The notes: generated by a model from the sequence alone, not told the origin. Counted from the first letter of the stretch, positions 1-8,364 are shown. The stretch: 24,245 nt of DNA from JAQVEB01 sp028698105 (GCA_964293155.1 CAXYYA010000049.1:1-24245), one strand, 5' to 3'. Numbers and translations are program-made.

Positions 1-9
1 ATCTGCGGT

Positions 10-162
10 TGTCATTTCGAACGAAGTGAGAAATCTATAATAACTCAAAATCAGATATTTATAAAAATATGTCATTGGTAGCGAAGTGATCCCTATAGCT
101 CGGGACTATATTGTCAAGCTAACCAGATTCTTCACTTCATTAAAACTACGTTCAAAATGACA
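10..162. repeat. Dispersed inverted repeat, TGTCATTTCGAACG-type ends
   Basis: The gene-free left edge carries an imperfect inverted repeat. It starts TGTCATTTCGAACG (10-23) and ends CGTTCAAAATGACA (149-162), which pair at 13 of 14 positions. Inside, on the reverse strand, lies GAAGAATCTGGTTAGCTTGACAATATAG. A close match, GAAGAATCT followed by AATCAGCTTGACAATATAG, occurs at 18953-18980. A second internal module starts TGTCATTGGTAGCGAAGTGA at 70. Repeats of this 'TGTCATTCTGAA...GAAGAATCT' style are, from general knowledge, scattered widely in Bacteroidota genomes. It lies just beyond the stop codon of the DUF4923 gene. The outer boundary is approximate. Confidence 0.6.
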
Positions 163-172
163 GATTAATAGT

Positions 173-802
173 CTATTTCTCTTTCTCCCTATCCAAATCA
201 AACCCCAACAACATACCGTCATACATATCGGCCATGGCGGCAAGGATTTCGATGGAATTGTCTTTGGTGAACATGCTCAGGGTTTTCATCATTTTTAGAA
301 AGCCGTCGGCTTCGAACATCAACTTCACGTTGTTGCCCGACTGCACGGGCGTTGCGCGCAACTTCCCCATGCCCAACATGTAGCTCATCGTGATAAGGTT
401 CGTTTCTTTGTCAATGGAGTATTTTCCTTTTAACCTGGCCAACCCCAGTTTGGCGGAGTAGGTACTGTCTGCGTTGAATACGAAATCGCTTTTTCCTTCT
501 TTTATCCCTACCTTCCGGCAATAATCATTGAATTGCTTCTCAACTTTGTTGGCCACAACAGTTCCACCGGCTTTTTTCAGTAAATTATCGGTTTCGAACA
601 AGCAGGCTGTGCCTTGATAGTTCCATTTACCGGCAATATCCTGATCTGCGGGCGAAAATAATCCGGTCACCTTGCTCCATATTTTTCCCAAAACGGGAAC
701 AGAAGAGGTGTCGGCAGGCGTTTTTGTTTGCGAAGAAGCCGATAAGGAAAATAACCCGACCACAACGGCAAAAACTATGATCTTTTTTGAAAGAGTTATC
801 AT
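173..802 (-). CDS. DUF4923 family secreted protein
   Basis: This 209-residue protein starts with a hydrophobic signal peptide (about residues 3-24, ending ASSQ), so it is probably exported to the periplasm or envelope. The body matches what I know of DUF4923: an 'IAGKWNYQGTACLFETDN' block near residue 57, a 'GTVVANKVEKQFNDYCRKVGIKEG' region with one Cys, and a C-terminal half predicted to be beta-rich. The function of the family is unknown. It starts 28 bases after the stop of the upstream antiporter gene on the same strand and has no promoter of its own that I can see, so the two are probably co-transcribed. The family call rests on recalled similarity. That the gene is real is close to certain. 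Confidence 0.8.
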   Translation of the reverse strand: MITLSKKIIVFAVVVGLFSLSASSQTKTPADTSSVPVLGKIWSKVTGLFSPADQDIAGKWNYQGTACLFETDNLLKKAGGTVVANKVEKQFNDYCRKVGIKEGKSDFVFNADSTYSAKLGLARLKGKYSIDKETNLITMSYMLGMGKLRATPVQSGNNVKLMFEADGFLKMMKTLSMFTKDNSIEILAAMADMYDGMLLGFDLDREKEK

Positions 803-830
803 TTCAGGTCTGTATTTAAATCGCTAAAAT

Positions 831-2816
831 CTAATTAATTAATCGTTGAAATTTTTCGATGTTTTCCGGTTTTCCGTTCACATAAATAATGTCGTCCTGT
901 TGCAGAACGTCGTTCGGGTCCAGTTGCTCGATCATGTTTTCACCACGTGATACCGCCAGGATATTAATGCCGTAGTTTGCGCGTAAATTCATCTCTTTCA
1001 ACGGATGGCCAACAAACCGCCCGCTATCGGTATTTATGCGCATGCAGGTGATGTTGAAATCGGGCAACTGTGCCGGTTGGAAGGTTTTGCGTCGTGTCTT
1101 TTGATTTTTGAATAAATCGTAATTATCGTCACGGATAATGTGCGTGAATTGCTCGATATCGTCTTCGGGAACCAGAAAATTTTGCAGCACGAACGAAAAT
1201 ATCTGGATTGACGTTTCAAATTCCTCCGGAATTACATTATCGGCGCCCATATCCAGCAGTTCCTGCGTATCTTTCACAAAGCGCGTGCGCACAAGCAGAT
1301 AAACCGATTGAGAGATAAATCGGATGTTTTTGATGATGGTTTTCGTGGCGGCCGAATCGGAAATAACGATAACAACCGCGCGGGAACCTGCCACGTTCAC
1401 CTCATTGAGAATGTGTGTTTGTGTTGCATCGCCATAAAGAATCGGGATGCCTTTTTCTTTTTCCCGTTGAACGGTTGCCGCGTTCAACTCCACCACCACA
1501 TACGGAATGTGGCTGAATTGAGCCGCTTTGGCCAGATTCGATCCGTTTATGCCATATCCGATGATAATAAGGTGATTTTCATATCGTTCCGAACGAGCTT
1601 CCATATCGGTATTTGCTCTCTTTGCCGATTTCAGGCTCAATCGCCTTACGGTTTTAAATCCTGTGATCCAATTCGCTATCCTCTCCGAAAACATCATAAT
1701 AAAAGGCGTTGCCAGCATGGAAAAAATGGATACGGCAAGAAAGTATTGTTTGGTTTCTTCTGTCAGGAGATGGTTTTCTATGCCCACTTTCGACAGAATA
1801 AAGGCAAACTCGCCTATCTGGAAAAGCGAGAGTCCTGTAAGAATAATCGTTCGGGCAGGGTATTTCAGGATCATCACGGCTACGCCGGCGATAAATGATT
1901 TTACGATGATGACGGCCAATAAAATGATAAAAATGATGCCGATATGCCGGACGAAAAAGCCCAAATCGAGCATCATGCCTATCGAAATAAAGAAAAAACT
2001 GGTGAAAAGTTCCCTAAACGGAAGTATGATGCTGGTTGCCTGATGGTTGTATTCCGATTCCGAAATAATGAGTCCGGCCAAAAGCGCTCCTAAGCCGACA
2101 GACAAGCCCGCTTTGTCTGTAATGAAGACCACCAGAAAACATATCGCTATAGTGGTGAGCAGGAAAAGCTCTTTACTGCGCGTTTTGGCGATCAGGTGCA
2201 TGAACTGCGGAACAATGTATTTCGCACTCAGATAGGTAATTAACGCTACAGCTGATATCTTCAGCAACAACACCAGCACGCTCATGATCAGGTTTTCCGA
2301 TTGCCCGGCCAACAGGGGAGTAAACAGCATCATGGGCACCACAATTATGTCCTGGAAAATAAGGATCGCCAGTGCGTTACGTCCGTGTGGCGCCGTTATT
2401 TCGCCTTTGTCCTGCAATATTTTAAGTACAATGGCCGTACTGGATAACGAGAATAGGAATCCGATGAAAACGGACTGGTTCCACGAGTGCCCGAGTAAAA
2501 AATATGCGATGGCCGCAATGAGAACCGTGACGGCGACCTGAAAACCTCCGCCGACGAAAACCGTTTTTTTCATCGCTGCTAATTGTTTGATGGATAATTC
2601 CATACCGATTACAAACAACAACATAATAACGCCGATCTCAGAGATTAAATTTACCTGTTCCACCGCATTGATCAGGCTAAAACCGTAAGGCCCGATGAGT
2701 ATTCCGGTGACGATGAATCCAAGGATGGAGGGCAGTTTAAGTTTTTGCAGAAAATATACGATAACAACCGAAAAACTTAATAACAGAATAATTTCTTTGA
2801 GTAATGGTAAGTGCAT
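831..2816 (-). CDS. KefB-like CPA2 monovalent cation:proton antiporter with RCK domains
   Basis: This 661-residue inner-membrane transporter has an N-terminal Na+/H+ exchanger domain of about 12 membrane segments (residues 5-385). It carries the CPA2 landmarks IFQDIIVVP (near 153-161, with D156 in the transport core) and PFRELFTSFFFISIGM (near 266-281). A linker leads to a cytoplasmic RCK/TrkA-N domain with the nucleotide-binding loop GYGINGS (420-426) and the acidic strand end VVELN (441-445). A TrkA-C domain follows at about 580-660. The family exchanges K+ or Na+ for H+ under ligand control of the RCK domain. Whether this one is glutathione-gated like E. coli KefB/KefC cannot be judged. 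It lies downstream of cinA with a promoter-like TAAATTTG in the 114-base gap, and DUF4923 follows. Confidence 0.9.
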   Translation of the reverse strand: MHLPLLKEIILLLSFSVVIVYFLQKLKLPSILGFIVTGILIGPYGFSLINAVEQVNLISEIGVIMLLFVIGMELSIKQLAAMKKTVFVGGGFQVAVTVLIAAIAYFLLGHSWNQSVFIGFLFSLSSTAIVLKILQDKGEITAPHGRNALAILIFQDIIVVPMMLFTPLLAGQSENLIMSVLVLLLKISAVALITYLSAKYIVPQFMHLIAKTRSKELFLLTTIAICFLVVFITDKAGLSVGLGALLAGLIISESEYNHQATSIILPFRELFTSFFFISIGMMLDLGFFVRHIGIIFIILLAVIIVKSFIAGVAVMILKYPARTIILTGLSLFQIGEFAFILSKVGIENHLLTEETKQYFLAVSIFSMLATPFIMMFSERIANWITGFKTVRRLSLKSAKRANTDMEARSERYENHLIIIGYGINGSNLAKAAQFSHIPYVVVELNAATVQREKEKGIPILYGDATQTHILNEVNVAGSRAVVIVISDSAATKTIIKNIRFISQSVYLLVRTRFVKDTQELLDMGADNVIPEEFETSIQIFSFVLQNFLVPEDDIEQFTHIIRDDNYDLFKNQKTRRKTFQPAQLPDFNITCMRINTDSGRFVGHPLKEMNLRANYGINILAVSRGENMIEQLDPNDVLQQDDIIYVNGKPENIEKFQRLIN

Positions 2817-2866
2817 ACAATCGTTTAATCGTTGGATAAGAACTGCTCAATGCAGGAGAATGTGGA

Positions 2867-2874
2867 CAAATTTA
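2867..2874 (-). promoter_or_regulatory. Bacteroidota -7 element for the antiporter gene
   Basis: On the minus strand this reads TAAATTTG, a full match to the TAnnTTTG consensus of the Bacteroidota primary sigma factor. It sits 51 bases before the antiporter start codon, in the gap after cinA. I see no convincing -33 TTTG at the usual spacing. Confidence 0.5.
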
Positions 2875-2930
2875 CGAAAAAATTGCAATTTCTCTGTGTA
2901 TTCCGTCCGGTTAATTCGTAAATATTTCGT

Positions 2931-4157
2931 TTAGGAGAGCATGTCGAGCAGTTGCAACATGGCCATATTTGCAGTGCGGGCAATATTTTCTTCGCGATTG
3001 GCCCCGAAGTGATATAATTTAGCCAGCGTTTGGTCTTTAAACCGGGTACAAACCCAGACTGTTCCAACCGGTTTTTCTTCCGTGCCGCCCGTAGGGCCCG
3101 CTATGCCCGATACGGCAATGCTGCAATCGGTTTTCAGCAGTTTTGCCACGCCTTCGGCCATTTGTTCCACCACCTGTTCGCTCACCACGCCAACTTCATT
3201 AATGACTTCATTTTCCACATGTAAAACACTATTTTTCACATTGTTATCGTAAGAAACGACGCTTCCCGTAAAGTATTCCGATGCGCAGGGAATACGGGTA
3301 ATGCGATGCGCGATGTACCCTCCCGTACAACTCTCGGCTGTGGAAACGGTGAGGCGTTTTTCGCGCAATTTTTCGCCAAGTAACTCTTCGAGTGAAGCAT
3401 CGCCTTCGGCGACGAAAAACTCTCCGAGGATCGTTTTCAACTTTCCGGCCTGTTGATCCAGTTCAGTCGTAACCGACTGTCCGCGAGCGGACAATCGCAG
3501 CCGGATCATTCCGAAAGAGGGTAGGTAAGCCAACGAAAACCCATCGGGCAATTGGTCTTCGAAATCCTGAAGCCGCAAGGCTAAGGCCGATTCGGAGATA
3601 CCGGCAACCGAAAACGAACGTTTGTGATAATCTTCGGAGGAAAAAGTTTTTAACAGTCGTGGAATGATTTCGTTTTCCATGGCTGTTTTCATTTCAAACG
3701 GCACGCCGGGCATGGACACGAGAATTTTTCCGTTTCGTTCGAACCACAAAATTGGAGCGGTTCCGGCCCTGTTTTGTATCACCGTGCAATTTTCGGGTAC
3801 CAGGGCTTGGTTCCGGGTGAGTTCATTCAGTTGTATGTTCCGCTTCGAGAACATATCGCGGATATTTTGCAACACCTCTTCGTTGAAAACGAGTTTGGTA
3901 TTAAAATATGCACACAAGGTATTTTTGGTTATATCGTCTTTGGTGGGGCCAACGCCGCCGGTTACGAGCAGCACGTCTGCTCTGCCGAAGGCAATATCCA
4001 GCGCATCCGTGATCATTTGCGCGTTATCGCCCACCGAGGTAATGGTTTTTATCTCAAAACCATTGCCGGTAAGTTGTTGTGCCATCCAGGCAGAGTTGGT
4101 ATCCACAATTTGTCCGATAAGAATTTCATCGCCGATGGTAATTATTTCGATTTTCAT
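2931..4157 (-). CDS. cinA: CinA: NMN amidohydrolase / competence-damage protein
   Basis: The 408-residue product has two domains. The N-terminal MoCF/CinA domain starts MKIEIITIGDEILIGQ and carries the TGGVGPTKDD loop (66-75). The C-terminal CinA domain has ESCTGG and SGIAGPTGGTEEKPVG and corresponds to the nicotinamide mononucleotide deamidase (PncC) part. In characterised relatives it converts NMN to nicotinic acid mononucleotide in NAD salvage. The N-terminal domain is linked to ADP-ribose hydrolysis. The frame stays open 12 codons upstream, but family homology begins at MKIEI, so I start at 4157. It diverges from rpmE2, and an 8-bp dyad flanks a possible promoter just upstream. The competence role of the name is not supported by anything here. 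Confidence 0.93.
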   Translation of the reverse strand: MKIEIITIGDEILIGQIVDTNSAWMAQQLTGNGFEIKTITSVGDNAQMITDALDIAFGRADVLLVTGGVGPTKDDITKNTLCAYFNTKLVFNEEVLQNIRDMFSKRNIQLNELTRNQALVPENCTVIQNRAGTAPILWFERNGKILVSMPGVPFEMKTAMENEIIPRLLKTFSSEDYHKRSFSVAGISESALALRLQDFEDQLPDGFSLAYLPSFGMIRLRLSARGQSVTTELDQQAGKLKTILGEFFVAEGDASLEELLGEKLREKRLTVSTAESCTGGYIAHRITRIPCASEYFTGSVVSYDNNVKNSVLHVENEVINEVGVVSEQVVEQMAEGVAKLLKTDCSIAVSGIAGPTGGTEEKPVGTVWVCTRFKDQTLAKLYHFGANREENIARTANMAMLQLLDMLS

Positions 4158-4162
4158 TTTCG

Positions 4163-4197
4163 TTCTGTGTGTAAATAATTTGCAAATAAACACAGAA
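4163..4197. promoter_or_regulatory. Dyad flanking the probable cinA promoter
   Basis: TTCTGTGT (4163-4170) and ACACAGAA (4190-4197) form a perfect 8-bp inverted repeat with a 19-base gap. The gap holds a TTTGCAAA palindrome, and a minus-strand TTTATTTG (4190 to 4183) is one mismatch from the TAnnTTTG -7 element. It lies 6-40 bases before the cinA start. It could be an operator or a leader hairpin. No regulator is identified. Confidence 0.3.
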
Positions 4198-4253
4198 TCT
4201 TGCTGAAAACGAAAAAAACAGGGCTTTTATTTTTTTATTTTAAAGGAATGTTC

Positions 4254-4261
4254 TATCTTTG
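4254..4261 (+). promoter_or_regulatory. -7 element of the rpmE2 promoter
   Basis: TATCTTTG matches TAnnTTTG exactly. It lies 37 bases before the rpmE2 ATG, which gives a leader of about 30 bases. The upstream region is T-rich, with no clear -33 TTTG. Confidence 0.65.
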
Positions 4262-4298
4262 CAATCCGAAAAAAGAAAACAATAAAAACTCAACCATA

Positions 4299-4553
4299 AT
4301 GAAAAAAGAAATACATCCGAATAATTATCGTCCGGTAGTTTTCAAAGATATGTCGAATGAAGAAATTTTTATCTCGCGTTCCACGATCAATGCAAAGGAA
4401 ACTATTGAGATAGACGGTGTTACCTATCCACTGGTGAAACTTGAAATTACCAGTTCATCGCACCCGTTCTATACCGGTAAACAAAAATTGGTGGATACTG
4501 CAGGACGTGTTGATAAGTTTATGAGCCGTTACGGAAACCGTAATAAGAAATAA
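4299..4553 (+). CDS. rpmE2: Type B 50S ribosomal protein L31
   Basis: This is an 84-residue ribosomal protein of the large subunit. It has the type B signature: MKKEIHPNNYRPVVFKDMS at the start, an FISRSTI motif, then SSSHPFYTGKQK and a basic tail ending RYGNRNKK. It contains no Cys residues, so it is the zinc-free form. In other bacteria that form replaces the zinc-binding L31 under zinc limitation, whereas many Bacteroidota carry it as the main L31. The frame is open 33 codons further upstream, but that stretch contains the TATCTTTG promoter, so 4299 is the real start. It is a single-gene unit ending at the terminator at 4573-4610. Confidence 0.96.
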   Translation: MKKEIHPNNYRPVVFKDMSNEEIFISRSTINAKETIEIDGVTYPLVKLEITSSSHPFYTGKQKLVDTAGRVDKFMSRYGNRNKK

Positions 4554-4572
4554 TACGTTGCTTGCGCAATTG

Positions 4573-4610
4573 AAAAAAAGCGATGACCGGTTCACGGTCA
4601 TCGCTTTTTT
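4573..4610. terminator. Bidirectional intrinsic terminator, rpmE2 / nitroreductase
   Basis: A perfect 10-bp stem, GCGATGACCG (4580-4589) with CGGTCATCGC (4595-4604), closes a 5-base loop. An A-run precedes it (4573-4579) and a T-run follows it (4605-4610). It therefore works on paper in both directions between two convergent genes. The stop codon of the nitroreductase gene lies only one base beyond the T-run. Confidence 0.92.
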
Positions 4611-4611
4611 G

Positions 4612-5214
4612 TTACTTCGGGTAACCAATAGATTGTGTGAGTAATACCTGTTGATTTTCCGGTAAATTCAACAGTTTACCCAGTTCCTCTTTATTGAAAG
4701 AGCCGCGAACAACCGTTCCCAATCCTTCGGAAGCACAATACAGGTAAATGTTTTGCGATACAAAGCCGCAATCGGTGAACGCGTAGCGTTCGCTTGAAGC
4801 TTTGCTTTTGTCGGAAACAAAAATCACGTTAAGTGCAGCCGTGCCCACGTATTCCTGCGTTCCGGTATCCTTGCGAAAATCGCCTTTCCTGATCTGTTTC
4901 AGCACGTTATTTTTCGCGTCATACAAATACAATCCGCTTTTCGTGGCAACGAATAGCTCCAGTTCCTGACGGTTGTTGGCGGTGGGAGCGGTACGTTTAT
5001 CGGCGCGGTTAAAGCCGTTTGCTGCCCACAACAAATCGGCCAGTTGCTGATTCGATAAATCTTTGCTCTGAAACTCGCGCGTGGATTTTCGTTCGCTTAA
5101 TGCCTGCATCAGCGGTTTTCCGCCGGTTCGATTGGGCGCAGGCAATTTGATGTCTTGAGCCGCTAACGATAAAATCATGAATAATCCAAAGAAAAGTGTA
5201 ATTAATTTGTTCAT
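4612..5214 (-). CDS. Exported nitroreductase, SagB/ThcOx type
   Basis: This 200-residue protein has a signal peptide (MNKLITLFFGLFMILSLAAQ) and a nitroreductase-fold domain. Visible landmarks are the FMN-binding start 'ALSERKSTREFQSKDL' (about 38-53), the 'LADLLWAANGFNR' helix, 'RTAPTANNRQELELFVA' with Asn and Arg positions typical of flavin contacts, and the 'ASEGLGTVVRGSFN' segment near the C-terminus. The family uses FMN to reduce nitro groups or quinones, or to oxidise azolines. The substrate is unknown. Export is unusual for cytoplasmic nitroreductases, but secreted versions are common in Bacteroidota. The gene is monocistronic, with its own TATATTTG promoter and the bidirectional terminator. 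Confidence 0.87.
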   Translation of the reverse strand: MNKLITLFFGLFMILSLAAQDIKLPAPNRTGGKPLMQALSERKSTREFQSKDLSNQQLADLLWAANGFNRADKRTAPTANNRQELELFVATKSGLYLYDAKNNVLKQIRKGDFRKDTGTQEYVGTAALNVIFVSDKSKASSERYAFTDCGFVSQNIYLYCASEGLGTVVRGSFNKEELGKLLNLPENQQVLLTQSIGYPK

Positions 5215-5245
5215 AATGTTCTTATTACTGAAATATTAGGTTTTG

Positions 5246-5253
5246 CAAATATA
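5246..5253 (-). promoter_or_regulatory. -7 element of the nitroreductase promoter
   Basis: TATATTTG on the minus strand matches TAnnTTTG and lies 32 bases before the start codon at 5214, in the divergent gap with the DUF4105 gene. Confidence 0.6.
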
Positions 5254-5350
5254 AAAAAACAAATCTATATTCCCTCTCTAAAAGTCGTTAAAAAAAGGCT
5301 GCTGATAAGACTAAGCGGGAGAAAGTCATGTGAAATAGCATAATTTTATG

Positions 5351-5358
5351 TACATTTG
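5351..5358 (+). promoter_or_regulatory. -7 element of the Lnb / pseudophosphatase / secA cluster
   Basis: TACATTTG matches TAnnTTTG and ends 29 bases before the ATG at 5388. The next genes on this strand follow with gaps of 52 and 78 bases and no better promoter match, so this site may serve the whole cluster. Confidence 0.55.
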
Positions 5359-5387
5359 TCAGTTTTTAAAAATAGAATATCCAAAAA

Positions 5388-6650
5388 ATGACGATTAAGA
5401 TGATTAGAAAAGTCAGTATTTTTTTATTGTTCTTTATAATTCTCTTTTCCTCACAGGCTCAAACAAAACTGACCGATACCGCACGCGTCAGCCTGATGAC
5501 GGTTGAGCCTTGGGATGAAGCTGTTTACACGTTTTACGGACATACTGCCATTCGCATTCAGGACGATTCACTGGGATTGGATGTGGCGTTTAATTACGGC
5601 TACTTCGATCCTACGCAGCCTAATTTTTTATACCATTTTGTGCGCGGCGAAACCGATTATATTTTAGGGAACGTTCCTTACAGCCAGTTTCTTAACGAAT
5701 ACGGGCAGAAAAAAGCGGGAGTGATTGAGCAGGAATTGAATATGATGCCCGATGAGAAACAAAATTTATGGGAAGCGCTCTATATCAATGCTCTGCCCGA
5801 GAACAGGGGCTATCGCTATAATTTTCTGTTCGATAATTGCGCCACGCGTCCGCGTGATATGATCGAGAAATACATCAAAGGAAAAATACAGTATCCGCCC
5901 ACCGAAAAACAACAAACTTTTCGTGATCTTTTGCATGAATCGCTCGATGCGTATCCATGGAACAAGTTCGGTGTTGACCTGGTTATCGGAAGCGGCGCCG
6001 ATACTATCATCGGGGTGCGGGAGAAAATGTTTCTCCCGATGTATCTGATGCACTCGTTCCAAGGCGCACAGGTGGTGAAAAACGATACGATAAGCTATCC
6101 ACTCGTAAAAAGTCAGCAGATTGTTTTAAATGCTGCAAACAAAGAAGTTAAAGATGGCGAATTGGGGTGGTTTACTCCAATTGTTGCCGCATTCGCGCTA
6201 CTTTTTCTCACTTTACTCGTTTCAGTTATCCAAGTGGTGAAGATGAACAAAACCATTCTTCCGAAAATTTACGATACATTGCTTTTTGGTGTGGCTGGTA
6301 TTGGCGGCATGATTATTTTCTTTCTTTTGTTTTTCTCGGAGCATCCTGCAACCAATCCCAATTGGAACTTCGTTTGGTTAAATATTGTAGCGCTGTTCAT
6401 GGTAATATTGTTTTGGGTGAGACCGGCAAAAAAAGCGGTGTATTTTTATCATTTTATTAACTTTGCAGTTTTAACGTTGTTTGTGCTGTTTTGGTGGTTG
6501 ATACCTCAAAAATTACCTGTGGCAACTATCCCGTTTTCAATGAGTCTACTCATCAGGTCGCTTACCAATGTTTACATGTTGAGAAAAAGAAAAATTAAAA
6601 ATAAACGCTATACTTCATTCAAACAAATGAAAGCAGGGTGGGGGCAATAA
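5388..6650 (+). CDS. DUF4105/Lnb-domain membrane protein, probable lipoprotein N-acyltransferase
   Basis: This 420-residue protein has an N-terminal hydrophobic segment (about 9-24, SSQAQ end), a periplasmic Lnb_N/DUF4105 domain (about 30-245) and five C-terminal membrane segments (about 261-284, 295-317, 326-344, 350-373 and 378-397). The domain has a His motif, YGHTAIRI (H52), and a Cys motif, FDNCATRPRD (C151), which form the presumed His/Cys catalytic pair. The family was recently linked to N-acylation of lipoproteins in Bacteroides, which lack Lnt. I rely on memory for that, so I leave the symbol empty. It would act at the outer face of the inner membrane. A second start (codon 5, 5400) is possible. 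The alkaline-phosphatase-fold gene follows after 52 bases, then secA. Confidence 0.85.
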   Translation: MTIKMIRKVSIFLLFFIILFSSQAQTKLTDTARVSLMTVEPWDEAVYTFYGHTAIRIQDDSLGLDVAFNYGYFDPTQPNFLYHFVRGETDYILGNVPYSQFLNEYGQKKAGVIEQELNMMPDEKQNLWEALYINALPENRGYRYNFLFDNCATRPRDMIEKYIKGKIQYPPTEKQQTFRDLLHESLDAYPWNKFGVDLVIGSGADTIIGVREKMFLPMYLMHSFQGAQVVKNDTISYPLVKSQQIVLNAANKEVKDGELGWFTPIVAAFALLFLTLLVSVIQVVKMNKTILPKIYDTLLFGVAGIGGMIIFFLLFFSEHPATNPNWNFVWLNIVALFMVILFWVRPAKKAVYFYHFINFAVLTLFVLFWWLIPQKLPVATIPFSMSLLIRSLTNVYMLRKRKIKNKRYTSFKQMKAGWGQ

Positions 6651-6702
6651 AGTTTAGCACGGTTTTTGCAGAATAAAATAGGTTGAAAGTTGACAATATA
6701 GA

Positions 6703-8286
6703 ATGATTAAAATACTCTCATCGCTTGTAGCATTTTTTTCCGTGGCATCGTTATATGCCCAATCCGTTTCGGATGGAACCCCGAAACTGGTGGTGGGCAT
6801 TACCATAGATCAATTGCGCGGCGACTATTTAGAGGCCTTTAAAAAAACCTTCGGCGAAAAAGGATTCAAACGGTTGCTCTCCGAAGGATTGGTATATTCC
6901 GATGTGGAATATAATTTTCCCAATGTGGACAAAGCATCGGCTGCGGCCACCATTTTCACGGGAACATATCCGTTCTACCACGGAATAGTTGGCGAGAAAA
7001 AATATTCGCTCGATGGGAATAGGGAAATATCATCCTTCACAGACACGAATTACAACGGAACCTACACCAGCGAACGATTGTCGCCGCTTCCGGTAAAAGT
7101 TTCCACACTGACCGACGAGTTAAAAATAGCCTCCAACGGAAAAACCCAGATCATTGCTTTCGCACCCGATGCTTCGGAGGCACTCGCCTCCGGCGGACAT
7201 GCTGCAAGCGGCGCTTACTGGATTGAAGACTACACGGGAAAATGGGCTTCCAGCACCTTTTTCACCGCGAAACAACCCCTTGTTGACCAACAAAACCGCG
7301 GCAGCCAATCGTTGAGCAGCACCATCGGAAGCCTCTCGTGGCAGCCCGCCAACGATGTTTCGCGTTACACGGCGTATCCTTACACGCAAAACGTGTATAA
7401 GTTTCAACATTTTTTCGGGTCAGGCAAAAAAAATAACGTTAGGTTGTTCAAGCAATCACCATTGGTGAACACCGAGATACGTGAAATGGCCGGGAAAATA
7501 TTAAACTCCGGTTCGCTGGGGAAGGGTATTTATCCCGATTTTTTGGCGCTCACGTTTTACGCAGGCAACTTCGAAAACGCCCTTGACAAAAACTACTCCA
7601 TTGAAATCCAGGATACTTACTACCGTTTAGACGATGAGTTGGCACAATTACTGGAAACTATCGAGAAAACTGTCGGGTTGAAAAATACGTTGATCTTCGT
7701 GGTTTCTACCGGATACTACAACGAACAGGAAGTTTATCCGAAGGATTTGACCCTTCCGGGTGGCGAGTTTCGTCCCGACCGAAGTCAGGCACTCTTGAAC
7801 ATGTATCTGATGGCCGTTTATGGAAAAGATCAATGGATAAAAAAATATTACAACGGCCAGCTGTTTTTCGACAGGAAACTTATCGAAGATAAAAAGATCA
7901 GCATCGGCGAATTTCAAAACCGCGCAGCCGAGTTTTTGGTGCAATCGGCAGGAATACAGGATGTAATAACATCGCAACAAATGCTTCACGGCGCTTACAA
8001 CCAGATGGTGCAGTTTTACCGCAACGGTTATCACAAGGGCATATCGGGCGATTTGTTTCTGGAATTCCAACCCGGCTGGGAAATTGTTACAGGGCCATCG
8101 GCCGATAATCAGAAAGTGCGTAACAATGCCGTCTCGGCTCCGGTCATCTTTTTTGGACAAAACATTAAACCTCAACGCATTTACCGCACCATAGAAGCTA
8201 CCGAAATAGCTCCTTCCGTTGCCTATCGCTTGCGCATTCGCGCCCCGAACGCGGCTAAAGCAAATATCTTGAAAGAATTATATTAA
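6703..8286 (+). CDS. PafA-like alkaline phosphatase fold protein, apparently non-catalytic
   Basis: This 527-residue protein has a signal peptide ending SLYAQ (about 20) and the alkaline phosphatase / type I phosphodiesterase fold. Fold landmarks remain: GITIDQLRGDYL (D36), ATIFTGTYPFYHGIVG (82-97), GGHAASGAYWIED (164-176), and IEIQDTYYRLDDELAQLL (300-317). Compared by eye with PafA enzymes, the nucleophile Thr position falls on K77 in NVDKASAAATIF. The D-x3-H metal motif becomes FYAGNFE near 285-291. The ADHG metal motif becomes VSTGYYN (334-340). The late metal His before 'PVIFFG' is absent. The Lys/Arg pair before AGH is also absent. Only D36 of the active site is clearly kept. The frame is intact, with no sign of decay, so it is a maintained protein that has probably lost phosphatase activity. 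It sits between the Lnb-type gene and secA. Confidence 0.82.
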   Translation: MIKILSSLVAFFSVASLYAQSVSDGTPKLVVGITIDQLRGDYLEAFKKTFGEKGFKRLLSEGLVYSDVEYNFPNVDKASAAATIFTGTYPFYHGIVGEKKYSLDGNREISSFTDTNYNGTYTSERLSPLPVKVSTLTDELKIASNGKTQIIAFAPDASEALASGGHAASGAYWIEDYTGKWASSTFFTAKQPLVDQQNRGSQSLSSTIGSLSWQPANDVSRYTAYPYTQNVYKFQHFFGSGKKNNVRLFKQSPLVNTEIREMAGKILNSGSLGKGIYPDFLALTFYAGNFENALDKNYSIEIQDTYYRLDDELAQLLETIEKTVGLKNTLIFVVSTGYYNEQEVYPKDLTLPGGEFRPDRSQALLNMYLMAVYGKDQWIKKYYNGQLFFDRKLIEDKKISIGEFQNRAAEFLVQSAGIQDVITSQQMLHGAYNQMVQFYRNGYHKGISGDLFLEFQPGWEIVTGPSADNQKVRNNAVSAPVIFFGQNIKPQRIYRTIEATEIAPSVAYRLRIRAPNAAKANILKELY

Positions 8287-8364
8287 AATACGGACAATCA
8301 CTAATAAAAAAAATAATAACAACATACTGCATCCCGTGGTGGTTGCAGCGAATACATAAAAAAT

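Noticed and set aside
6686..6702. TTGACAATATAG before the pseudophosphatase gene as a sigma-70-type promoter or repeat fragment
   Set aside because: Bacteroidota promoters do not follow the E. coli -35/-10 pattern. The 12-base match to the dispersed repeat is short and isolated.
8327..8348. Hairpin CTGCA...TGCAG before secA as a riboswitch or SecM-like control
   Set aside because: Only five pairs with a 12-base loop, no upstream secM-like frame and no recognisable riboswitch core.
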